Assembly: GCA_026210745.1 (NCBI GenBank)
Contig: CP110632.1
Location: 4,649,001-4,713,000 of the forward strand
From: Exobasidium rhododendri
Taxonomy: Eukaryota > Basidiomycota > Exobasidiomycetes > Exobasidiales > Exobasidiaceae
Reading direction: 5' to 3'
DNA: 64,000 nucleotides
In this document: one piece after another, positions 24,208 to 36,230 of the stretch
How the letters are laid out: the number at the start of each line of letters is the position of its first letter
Numbering within the stretch: position 1 is the first letter of the stretch
Translations under genes and position numbers: made by a program
Notes under the pieces: model-generated
The model's input: the letters and a program-made list of their open reading frames with translations, nothing else
Told to the model about the DNA's origin: nothing
Databases searched by the model: none

Positions 24208-25066
24208 TCAATCTTCTGGTCTACCCCATAAGGTTTCGCACACACTCAGAAGTCCGTGCTTTCCCTGTCCGGCATTGTCACTGAATCTCTGCGCTGAAAA
24301 GCTCTCCAATTTCTTGGCCGCTTTCGCAAGCAGGCCGGTCGAGAATCCGACGCATTCAATGAGTGCTTTCTGTGTGAAGGTCGAATGATCAGCGTTCTGA
24401 TCCGTCCTTTTGGGTTGATAGGAAATATACTCCTTGACAAGTAGGTAATTGCTGAGATTTAAGCTGTCAGACGAAGAAAAGTCACAAAGAGTGAAGAAGC
24501 TTTAGTGAGGGTGCAAACGAAGGGCATGCAATGATGGTAAAGTGTTTTCACTCGCTGCTTCTGATTCTCTGACTCACTTCGTACTTGTCATCTCAAAGCT
24601 CCTCTTTGCCGAGTCTATCATCGTTACCTCGCGAACGTATGTTTCTTCTCCGACGCCAAGCAGCTGAGCAAGGTAGGATGATAGATGCATAAGCTTAGTG
24701 AAGGCATTCATGCACACTATTCGGCACTGAATTTTCCTGCACCAGAAGGTCCGACTCATGATATCCCGATGTATGATATCGTCTCCTTCCCATTCCTTGT
24801 CTTCACAACACGAGCGGCCTGACACCCCCCCCCTCTCCGCCAAGATAAGCTGCACTCACTTTCACTGCCCAGCCAGGCGCTCCCTGTTTGACGCCGAGCA
24901 CTCTCTCGATTCGCAGAAGGCCCGTCTGCTCATCGTACGTCCTGTCCAATACATCCATAGAGATGACGTGTGGCGCAAACGGATTCGGATACTTGTGCCA
25001 CACCGCTAATGCCGTCTGCGACCATCTGTAGGGAAGATCAAAGCCATTGACAAAAGTCTGTGGCAT
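24208..25066 (-). CDS. PRELI/Ups-domain mitochondrial phospholipid carrier
   Basis: PRELI-like proteins, with Mdm35, shuttle phosphatidic acid or phosphatidylserine across the mitochondrial intermembrane space. Exons 25066-24860, 24663-24578 and 24463-24208 give 182 residues, close to yeast Ups1-3 (175-230). Visible family blocks: FDLPYRWSQTALAVWHKYPN at the start, HVISMDVLDR, GAPGWAVK, then after splicing LLGVGEETYVRE, and NLNLSNYLLVKEYISY. The C-terminal helix carries FTQKALIECVG. The ATG at 25066 starts MPQTF, matching the short N-terminus of the family; there is no presequence, as expected for Mia40-independent Ups import. It lies 257 bases downstream of the dienoyl-CoA reductase on the same strand. 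I cannot tell Ups1 (PA) from Ups2 (PS) type. Confidence 0.88.
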
Positions 25067-25323
25067 GGTGAGGGCCAACGGGGTGTTGGGTCCTAAAGAG
25101 AGAGGGCACGGGGGCATTCGTAGTCTCGGAGCGAAGTACCAGGCACGCCAACGCAACGGGCAAAATTTCAGACGAGGTCCGTGCATTTCCTAAAATAGGT
25201 GCACTCCATACTCGTTCAGAGATGCTCAGAGGGGAGAGGAATTTGGCAGATATTAAATCGTTCATCACACAAGGATTCGTGAATGGAAAGAGTAAGTAGT
25301 ACAAGGAACAGAGTGAAGAAACA

Positions 25324-26599
25324 TTAGAGCTGGTGGAGGGGAAAGATTCAGCAAGACGCTCTTCGCTTGCCATGCTCCCACTGTCGAGCTTACCTTGGAG
25401 CCAGTGATGAGCTCCTTGAGATCCTGAGGGTCCAAGGACGACATGGGGTAAGGCAGCCAAGGACCTGAGGACGAGAAAAGGAGAACGGAATTCATCAACG
25501 ATCTCTTCCCTGTCCGCTGTTGACACTCCATGTACTCACCAGGAAAGTGCTGAGCTCCTCCATCGACGACCTGTAAACAAAAATTGAGGGTGTCTGAGCG
25601 TCAATGCAAGTAATTACAAGACCTGACATGCTCCTGACTCACAAATTTAGCGCCAGAGATGTAGGCTGCAGCATTCGAAAAGAGATAGACACCCATATTG
25701 GAGATGTCGTCCTGGCAGAGGAGTGGACGAGAGGAGAATATGAAGAGGTTAGACAGCGCTGGAAAGGATAAAACGAAACCTCAACCGTAACTTACGATGA
25801 TACCCGTTCTTTGCGCCGGTATTCTCGATTCAATCAACGACTCGCTTCCCTTTGGCGTAAGTCTGTCTGATCCTTCTGTTCCTGAGATGATACCGGGGGC
25901 AATGACATTACTACGGATGCCGAAAGGACCCATCTCCACTGCAATGCTTTGACTAAGAGCGTCTATCCCAGCTTTGGCGGCCGAGGCAGCTGCCTGCCAG
26001 GGTATGCCTGTGTAGTGCAGCGTTGCGCTAATATGAATGTACACCCCATGCGTACGCTTCATCTCAGCCAGTGTAGCCTTGACAGTGTTGTAGGTGCCTT
26101 GCAGATCGATCTGCTGGACAGTCGCGAATCCATTGGGCGAGACACCCTCGATGGGTGCAAGAAAGTTGCCTGCCGCTCCACAAATCACAAAGTCGATCCT
26201 CCCATATGTGTCCAGCGTCTTTGTGTAGTGTGTAGGGAGGAGGAAAAGAGTGAGTCTACTAGCCATCATCCCGCGAGTGTGCCCTCCCATCCTCACCTTC
26301 TTTACTGCCGCCTGCAGATCCTCGAACTTTCGTACATCTCCTGGCGTTGCAATGCATCTCGTGCCGTTTCTAGCACCCTCTTCCAAGCTTTTTGCCGCTG
26401 CGGTCAGGCGATCGGCTTTCCTTCCGACAATGGCAGCATGAGCGCCATGCTTCATGATTTGCTGAGTCATTCCTTTGCATATTCCGCTACCACCTCCAGT
26501 GCAGAACAAAACCTTGCCTTTAAAAATGTCCGCTTTGAAGACGTCCAGAGAAGGAGCCGTGACTGTCTTGAAGATTCGCGGGTCGGTACTGTCTGCCAT
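25324..26599 (-). CDS. SPS19: Peroxisomal 2,4-dienoyl-CoA reductase (SDR), PTS1 in last exon
   Basis: NADPH-dependent reductase that removes even-numbered double bonds during peroxisomal beta-oxidation of unsaturated fatty acids. Exons 26599-26297, 26218-25796, 25711-25643, 25570-25540, 25464-25394 and 25329-25324 give 300 residues. The SDR cofactor loop is CTGGGSGICKG, the DECR signature is HISATLHYTGIPWQ followed by ASAAKAGIDALSQ with the catalytic Lys, and the end shows KFVVDGGAQHFPG. The final exon encodes only Leu and stop: GSK joined to CTC-TAA gives the peroxisomal signal SKL. If the 64-base last intron is retained, the frame runs 42 residues further and ends RILV with no signal. Length and fold match Sps19/DECR2. 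Confidence 0.92.
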
Positions 26600-27822
26600 A
26601 ATGAGATGTTGCTACGTATAGAAGATAGAGAATGACAAAAGAGAGAGAGAGAGAAAGTCTGAAGAGGGAAAAAGGAAGTGTGTTTGGGCCAACTCTTTTC
26701 CCCACCTCCGGCTAAGTCGGCTACCCTTTTTCGCTTCGACGCGCCCCTACTCATTAACGTCTCAGGTCAATCAATATGTGCCTCTCTTCCATCCCCTGTC
26801 ATCTCTCAAGAGCATAATGTAGTACACTGGCGCCACACTGGTAAGGCTCTTCCGTAGTGCATGTCCAGCGATGGCAAATGCTTGTTCATGGTATGCGCTT
26901 AGAGGCAGCGTCAACATTGGCGCGCCTGAGGAAGAAATGAAGGCTAAAAAAAAGAAATGTGGGTATTGGGAATCGAACCCAAATTTCGACAGCCAGCCGT
27001 TTTGAACATTTCCACAATGTCGTGTACTGACCATTATACGATACCCACGAGTACTGCCGTTATGAAATAGCGACAACATTGGATAATCGGGAGGTCACTA
27101 TATTATATATACCACAGCGTGGCGTGAAATAGCCTTCAGCTTTTCACACACTCACACTTCCTGTCGCTTGCCTGTTCTCGGAATAGCATCAATGTGGAGC
27201 GCGTCAGAGCAGAAAACAAAAGACCGCGCCTAGACCTTCGCTTGATCATCGTCGCTCAGTGTCCACCATCAGCACTGTTCAGCAAAGCTCTAGCGGCAGT
27301 CAATCATTCTTTCTCATTCACCAGGCGTGCTCGTATTCTCCCGCGCTCACTACTTATCTTTCCAATCTTCAGTCCCTACCTTCCGACGCAAGGAGTGCGC
27401 CTCTAATCCAGCTCAAGCCCTGATCTTGATTACGCCGAATACGCCCTAGGTGAGTTGTAAGCTTTGAGCTCGCGGGGTATGAATGGCATGCTGTCACATT
27501 CTTGCCGGACGGACGCATGTCATTCGCTTCTTTGTTACGCTCAATGCTAGGCTTTCACGTTATGCGAGCAGGCGGGTCTAGGAGGTGGGAGGAGCGCGAA
27601 AAGGCATCTTCATAGAGGGGAGCTGTAGGACGTCGACATTGGTCGTTACGCTGCAGCATATGCTAGTAATATAGACCACTTTCTGGCTCAGCAAGCTCGT
27701 ACCCTCCCTTCTCGTGGCTTTGTTACCCCGACGCGGCTCGAATGCAGTGCTGACAGATGTAACCCTCCCTTAACGACGCACATTGCATCACCTACCAACG
27801 TCTCTTCTTGGACCATACTCGG
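26600..27822. other. Divergent intergenic region holding tRNA-His
   Basis: About 1.2 kb between the reductase and the kinase-hydrolase gene. It contains the tRNA-His gene at 26958-27048 and an AT-rich TATATTATATATA stretch near 27098-27112, just upstream of it on its strand's 5' side. No protein gene is supported; the frame at 27194-27406 has no motif. Confidence 0.5.
26958..27048 (-). tRNA. tRNA-His (GTG) with 19-base intron
   Basis: On the minus strand, acceptor GTGGGTA pairs with TACCCAC. The D-stem is GTAT/GTAC around loop AATGGTCA. The anticodon stem CGACA/TGTCG encloses loop TTGTGG-C with anticodon GTG. The T-arm is TTGGG-TTCGATT-CCCAA. A 19-base intron sits after position 37, the canonical site. 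The discriminator is A73 and position 1 is G, with no encoded G-1, so maturation needs a Thg1-type guanylyltransferase. Exons total 72 bases. Confidence 0.95.
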
Positions 27823-30800
27823 ATGACGCAGCACAAATTCGTAGGCACACCAGTTGGCGCTGTGTACGCATCGATCATCAAACCTCGTCGTAGAAGCGGA
27901 CCGCCTCGAAACCCCTCACCAGACTCCTCACACCACCATCAACGTATGACGACGGGTCCAGTATCCTCGCACAATCAGACTGCATCCACGTCAAGTCTGT
28001 CTGACTCAGCCGTCTTCTACGAGCCCTCATCAGCAGCGGACAGGGCGACCACGATCATAGGCGACGACGGCGAGTACGAATACCATCACAGCACCCACAA
28101 CGACGAGCAATTCAAAGTTAGGAAGAGAGACAAAGTTAAGATGGTCGGTCATCACCTACATTCCGCCTTTCGATCGTGGTTCAAAGATGTGAGTTTGTAT
28201 CGAGAGATGACTGCATGGGCGTAGAGTTCCATCATTGACTCTGTGGGACAAAAAAACCAATGACAGACTGAGTCTGATGGAACACCCATCTTGCCCGCTC
28301 CCTTGTCCAAGAAGTACCTTGTGACGGATCGAGTGTTGGGACACGGCTCGTTTGCCATTGTCAAATTGGTCAAGGAACGCTCTACCGGGGAGGAAAGAGC
28401 GCTGAAGATCATCGCTAAGCGGCCTCTCAAAGAGAACAATGAGAACATGCTCAAGGAGGAAATTGCTATTCTGGGAAAGGTAGAGCATCCTCACATCATC
28501 AAGATGTGGGACATGTTTGAGACGAAGGAAGGTGTGTTTATTGTCACTGATCTTTGTCGAGGTGGAGAGCTGTTTGATCGACTGGTGGAGAAGGTGCACT
28601 ACAACGAACTGGATGCGCGTCACATCACTCGACAGATCTTCGAGGGCATCTGTTACCTCCATGAGCACGACGTCATCCATCGAGACCTCAAGCCGGAGAA
28701 CATCCTGCTGCGAGACAAGAGTGAACCCAGCAACATCGTCATCTCCGACTTTGGTCTGTCCAAGTTCATTCCCGATGATGGCCATCTGCTCATGACAGCG
28801 TGTGGAAGTCCTCAGTACGTTGCGCCAGAAGTGCTTCTCGGCAATGGATACGGACCCTCGGTTGACATTTGGAGTGGTGGTGTGATCGCTTATTGTCTGT
28901 TGGCAGGCTACACACCCTTCTTTGGCGAAGATCAACCGACGCTTTTCAAGCAGATCATAGCCATGCAAGTCGAATTTGAACCAGAGTACTGGTCTGATGT
29001 CTCGGATACCGCAAAGGACTTTATCCTGAGGTGTCTGTGTCGCACAAAGGACAGGATGACGGCGAAAGAAGCGCTCGAACACCCCTATCTGGCCAACTTA
29101 CCCCACCGACATGCGGATAATTCCGAGGAAGACAAGGGTAAGAATCTCAAGGACTTTGCACAAAGACACAAGACTGCTATGAACGCCAAGAGGAAGTTGA
29201 GTAACGCAGTCACTGCAATCGAGGCGGCAAAGTATCTAGAGCATCTGCATGTCCTGCGAAAGGACTTCTCGGAACAGCACGACATTCACCCGGATAGGCT
29301 ACACTCGCTCCAGAGCTTGGTCAATCATCTCACCAATCATGATCAGGAGGACAAGAAGATGAATGCAAGTACGAAGACGATCAAGGCATCGGATGGCACG
29401 ACTGATGAAACAGGAGGCGACTCTGGAATGTCACTGAATCTCATCGTCATGAGCGCCTTTGTCCCCGAGCCAAAGCAAATGAGTGGAGGCACAGCCGATG
29501 TAGCAAAGGCAGCCATGGCTACTCAGCATGGAGAGAATCAGGTGGAAGACGGCAAGGTGGAGGATGGAAAGAGCGCAGAACCAGGCAGCCCCGCGATATC
29601 TTCTTCGGGCCTCTCTGATTCCACTCTGAAGCCAGAAGATGTAGTCAAGAAGAGCGATAAATCGGACCAGCAAGGGAATGGAAGCAAGAGCAAGTCTAGT
29701 CAGACTCTCGATGCACTCTTAGATCAGTACAAGTCAACGCAGATCCCTTCCTCCGCACGAACCAATCCGTCTGCCGAAACGATACAACCAGAAGGGATGA
29801 CGTTTGCCAATGCGTGGAAGTATGTCCCTTTTCTGGTGAATCAGGGTATTTCGATTGGAAGTGCCATTGCCTCGCACGCCATCTACGGACCAGCGAAGAA
29901 GTCGTGGGGTCTGGAGATGTCCATCTTTACGCGGATCATGAGGGACACGTCTGCCTATACGCAATTCGCCACCATTGCAGGCATGCAGCAATTCTTTGAC
30001 ATGAGCAGCTTCTTGCCCGTCCCCAAAGATGGCCTGATCACTCCAGTCACCTATCGTGTCAAGAAGCGGGGCTTGAAAGGCCTACTGAAAGAAGCAGACG
30101 AGGCAGAAGATGGCACTCGTGAATTGACGGGAGAGTGGGTGGTAGGAAAGCAGACCTGGAAGCGGTTGCAAGCGGAATGGCGAGGAGGAAAGTCGAGCGA
30201 CAAGGAGCGTGTCATCTTGTACATCCATGGAGGAGCGTACTTTATCATGTCTGCCGTCACACATCGCCCCATCACGATCAGTCTATCAAAGTACACGGAG
30301 TGTCGAGTCTTTGCTGTCAACTATCGATTGGCGCCAGATTGTAAATTCCCCGGTCCTTTGCATGATTGCGTCAGCAGTTGGTTTCGATTGGTCGATGATT
30401 TGGGCATTCCACCGCAGAACATTGTACTGGGAGGGGATAGCGCTGGAGGTGGCCTAACGATGGCGCTGCTCTACTACCTTCGGGATAACGGCTATGAACT
30501 GCCTTCTGGTGCCATCCTATTCAGCGTGAGTCTTAAGATCAAGGAGAAAAAAAAAAAAGAGGCGAAGGGTATTAGTACTGACCCTCTCCACCTACAGCCC
30601 TGGGTGGACTTGACCATGTCGTGCGATTCGTGGGAGACCAACTCAAAGTTTGACTACTTGCACGTTCCAGAATCAGGCAGTCACATGAACCCCGTGTATG
30701 CATACCTCGGTGACAACATCGACAAGTACCTCACGCACCCGTACGCCAGTCCTCTGTTCGGTGATATGAGAGGATTGCCGCCGCTTCTGATTCAATGCGG

Positions 30801-31749
30801 AGATGCAGAAGTGCTGCGAGACGAAATCACTCTACTGGCGCACAAAGCCTCCATGTCTGGCGTCGCGGTGCGGCATGAGTTGTATGAAGACTGCGTTCAT
30901 GTCTTTCAAGCATTCTTATTCTTGGATGCGAGTAGGAAAGCGTTGCAGTCTGCTCGACACTTTGTGAGGACAGCGCTCGATCGAAGAGGGCAGAGGAAAG
31001 CAGAGGTAAAGCAGAAGGGTCGAAGCAACATGGACAAAGAGATGCGACATGGCATGGAGAACGAAAAGGGCGAGGAAGTGGATCAGAAGACGGGAGAGAG
31101 AAGAGGTGGCAAGAAGGAAGGAAGAAAAGGAGTGGAGAGTGACACGGAAGAGGCAGATGGGCGAGTGCCAGATCGAAGTGACGACGAATGGGATGAATTT
31201 GATGGAAAGGCCAAGGACGTCGTTAGTGCTGTACAGCCGGCAAACTTGGCAGGGAAGGTGATGGGAGCCAGCGATGAGAGTGTCACAGAAGCGCAAGCCG
31301 AAGATGTGGGTGGCACTCCGTCTTCCACCGTCGACATGCAGAGATCCAAGAGCCAGCCTCATCACTCGGTGAAGGGAAGAACCATTCCTGCTCCATCCAC
31401 ATCGGGGTCGGGACTAGGACCAGGATCATCGACACGAAACGATCACAAAGGATCAGCTCCCACATCGCCGCAGGAAAGGACCAGAAGAGGCGGGTCTGTT
31501 TCCAGCCTCCCGGCAATGACACTAGAACAAGCGAGAAGTCGAGCTCAAGCCGGTCTAAACTTGCAAGAAAGTAGAGAGGCGCCCCATTTAGGCAAGTTCC
31601 ATCAGTTGCAAAAGCCACTTCATCCAAAGATGAGAAAGACGGGAAGCAACGTGGTCTTGAATGATCTTCTGAAGAGTTGGGAAACGGAAAAGGGAAGCAG
31701 TAGCCTCAACACTCGTGTATTCACTCCCGGCGAGCAGCAGGAGAGATGA
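27823..31749 (+). CDS. CaMK-type protein kinase fused to hormone-sensitive-lipase-type hydrolase
   Basis: Exons 27823-28188, 28267-30525 and 30598-31749 give 1258 residues. Residues about 139-400 form a Ser/Thr kinase: GHGSFAIVKL, ALKII lysine, HRDLKPEN, DFGLS, CGSPQYVAPE, all catalytic residues present. It is followed by a basic amphipathic stretch (AMNAKRKLSNAVTAIEAAKY, about 426-445) resembling the autoinhibitory/calmodulin region of CaMK1. About 200 hydrophilic residues lead to an alpha/beta hydrolase of the HSL family (about 640-1000): oxyanion motif YIHGGAYF, nucleophile GGDSAGGG, acid in CGDAEVLRDE, His in EDCVHVFQAF. The charged tail ends in a conserved-looking NDLLKSWE segment. No stop codon separates the halves. 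A Ca-regulated esterase or lipase is an inference. Alternatively these are two genes whose junction happens to be open; transcripts would decide. The ATG at 27823 is the first in frame. Confidence 0.85.
30526..30597 (+). other. Stop-free 72-base intron in the hydrolase domain
   Basis: GTGAGT donor and CTACAG acceptor, length 24 codons, no in-frame stop. Removal restores AILFS-PWVDL, the HSL-family block before the acid residue. Retention inserts a Lys-rich 24-residue loop (IKEKKKKEAKG) without shifting the frame. Confidence 0.8.
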
Positions 31750-32037
31750 GACACAAACAGAGGAGGATAGATGAGATAGAGAGGCGCATAACTCCGACGC
31801 ACATTAGATTCCTGTTCATCTCATCATCATACCTTTCAACAATGCCATGTAGATGCAATCGTAGATAAATTTATCAAAAAGAGGGAGAGATGGTAACGCT
31901 TGATGTATTGTACAGATGCTTGCAGGTGACGCGATAGACGTGCGATGGTATCAAAGAGGGGTGAGAAGGGGTATGTGCATAAAGGGAGGAGGGAAGGGGG
32001 GGGGCCATAGAAGGAGAGGGAGAGCGTTGAACGAGGT

Positions 32038-33801
<1,764 letters not shown>

Positions 33802-34281
33802 GAGGTCAAGGTACTGCGCCCAACGGAATGCTAGTCGATCCCCTATACTTGCTTGACTGTGACGGATAGATGGTGTATAGCCAGCCCTGTAGACCTAATC
33901 TCAGGTTGATGCGACTTCCAACTTTAGATTTTCGTCTCACAACCGCAAAACTTAATCTTTCAATCATATTTCATTAGTGCCGCCGCCGAACGCCTCCCCC
34001 TGAATATCAAGGGTCATTTTCCCACGTGGCCTGTGAAGGAACATGATCATGCGCTTCGACAGACACTCATTTTCGTGATGTCTGTTTTTCGTGAGTACAA
34101 GTAAATACGGTCACACAGCACAAGGGTAGAGCACTCTTAGCGGGTACGATTGAGGGGCCCACACTGTGCTCTTTCCTGGATTGGAAATATCGCTTCTATT
34201 GGAAGTTGCGCGCTCTGAGGAAATTTACGTTGCAGCAGCTGGCCTTTTTTCCTCCTCCATTGAATCGAGATTTTGTTTGAA
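33802..34281. other. Intergenic region upstream of the polyglutamine gene
   Basis: About 480 bases between two minus-strand genes. I see no gene. A CACGTG palindrome (E-box/G-box type) sits at 34023-34028. Confidence 0.5.
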
Positions 34282-36008
34282 TCAGCTGTCCGGTGCTGCT
34301 TTCCTTGCTTCCTTGAGACTATTCCTTAGTTCATGATCATACGAGAGTGAGGACGGAATGTCAAGCAGTCCTTGCATTATCCTCCTCGCCGTACGCAGCA
34401 TGACGATAGAAGTGGGCAGACCTTTCGCTGAGATGGCCACACTGGCAGACGAGCAACCCGCCGGCTGTCCAACAGTGATAGCTCGGAGATTGCCAGCTCC
34501 TCCGGCTTCTTCCAGGGTCTTGAGCGTTTGTCGACTTGGCGTCTTGGACACTACCTGCGATACAATACTATTTGGAAAAGCAAGAGACGCTGCAAGTGCC
34601 GACAGAGTGGTAGCAGGAATCGTGCGATGGAGTTGGCCACTCGAGACAGTCCGAACCATGAGATCCATTGCATCTTCCCTTATTTGCTCTCCACTGGTTG
34701 AATTGTAATCGCATGGAGGATGAACGACGCAGATCTTGGGAGAGGGTGAGCTTAGAATGGAACGCAGCGGAGGGGTGAGAGTGCAAGCCTTTTGACGTAT
34801 GCGTTCCAGCTTCGCCATGAGTTCCGTGTTTGCGTCAATCGCGGCTGGATGCTCGAGAAGTGACGATAGGGGCATCTTCAACGACGCTGCGGACACGAAG
34901 ACGACAGGTAGTCCTGTGTCAATGACAGAGATCTCAATCTAGGCCGGTGAAGAGGCGAAGCAACAGCAGGTAAAGAAAAGCAACAGCAGGTAAGAAGAAG
35001 ACAAACAGCAGCTTAATGCTATCTCTACTCACCTCTTCCCCATCTACTAGAATTGTATCTCTCTCGTTGCCCGTCGACAGGACACTACCCTCCAGTGGGC
35101 TTTCAATGATGATACCGGGTCCTGTGCCTGGCACACCAGCGATACGACAATCACCCTCCATCGCCAGTACCCAAGTCGGTTTTGCCCCCTCCCTGAATCT
35201 CATACGTGGCACGACTGGTACCTTGGCAATGACCACTTTGCCAGTGTCATGGGCTAGTAGGCGCACTTTGCAATAGTACTTTCCCTTGTCGTCCAAAGAG
35301 ACATCTGCCGCGGGAGGGAGATCTCGAGTGGCCTGTTGGTAAGCAAGGCAGCCATCTCCTAGCGCAAAATGGGCAGCTGCTGCTACCATATTACCGCATG
35401 TGCTACCCCAATCTACCGTTGCCTCTTTTATGGAAACTTGACCAAACCGATAGATTACATCGGAGACCTCTTTCACTCTCTCACCATCATCCAACCAGTC
35501 TAGTCCAGGAAGAGGTTTGGAATGCTTTCGGGCTAGTCGCGCAATCAGTGATCCTGATCGAGTCACTATCACCGCCTTGGAAAGGGAAGAGACACCACCA
35601 CCGAGCCCCCCGATCTGTCGGCCATCGGGATCTGGACTGCCTTGAGATTTGACACGATCATCAATGAATGGCAGGAATAGGGTCAGGACGTAATGCAACG
35701 CACGCCGACTGATTGGCAGACGGAAATATCTCACCCACTTGACGGTAAAGGAAAAGTCGAGATCAGTCCTAGAGAGCCAAAGTGCCATATGCCTTCCCCT
35801 CGTCGGCACTCACTTGCTGTGCATATTATACGGTCCCGGTCTGCTTGATTATATGGTGTTAAAGACCTTTCGCTGAAGACCAGACCACGACTAAAAAGGG
35901 TGGGAGGTTGCGAGTTCATTAGGCATGATATATGGAGTCAAATTTTCATTTGCCTTACCTGGTCCCACCCCTGTAAAAGCTGGCGGTGCATCTCGCTGCT
36001 TGAAACAT
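34282..36008 (-). CDS. PrpF-family isomerase (methylaconitate/methylitaconate isomerase-like)
   Basis: PrpF proteins have the diaminopimelate-epimerase fold and isomerise unsaturated tricarboxylates such as 2-methylaconitate in the methylcitrate route. Exons 36008-35959, 35890-35814, 35640-35033 and 34938-34282 give 463 residues, somewhat longer than bacterial PrpF (about 390). Splicing assembles the family start FYRGGTSRGLVFSE. Further blocks: SSPDPDGRQIGGLGGGVSS, STCGNMVAAAAHFA with the putative catalytic Cys, DTGKVVIAKVPV, AGVPGTGPGIII and SVIDTGLPVVFV. The C-terminal half ends QPAGCSSASVAIS. The exact substrate in fungi is unknown to me; some fungal relatives sit in secondary-metabolite or dicarboxylate clusters, but the neighbours here do not suggest one. 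Divergent from DUS3 over 222 bases. Confidence 0.85.
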
Positions 36009-36230
36009 CGTGGGGATCAATCAAAATACTGAACGAAGCAGCAACTTTAGGTGACCTCTACTTTAAGCATTCATTAGTGTGGGGGGGGAGGGGGGGGAAA
36101 CTTTAGTGCCTTTTTCGGTGTTGGACTATTCCCACGTGTGGCCACAATTTCTTGTGGTTCCCTCGAAAGGTCGAGTTGATGATTTAGGAAGAACCGACGA
36201 TGTCGACGTAACGAATCACCACCAGTGAAC

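Noticed and set aside
28156-29082. 308-codon minus-strand frame opposite the kinase
   Set aside because: Shadow of the highly conserved kinase domain.
36074-36120. G-rich run suggesting a G-quadruplex or telomere-like tract
   Set aside because: A single purine run without four spaced G-tracts of similar length and no telomere unit; not reported as a feature.
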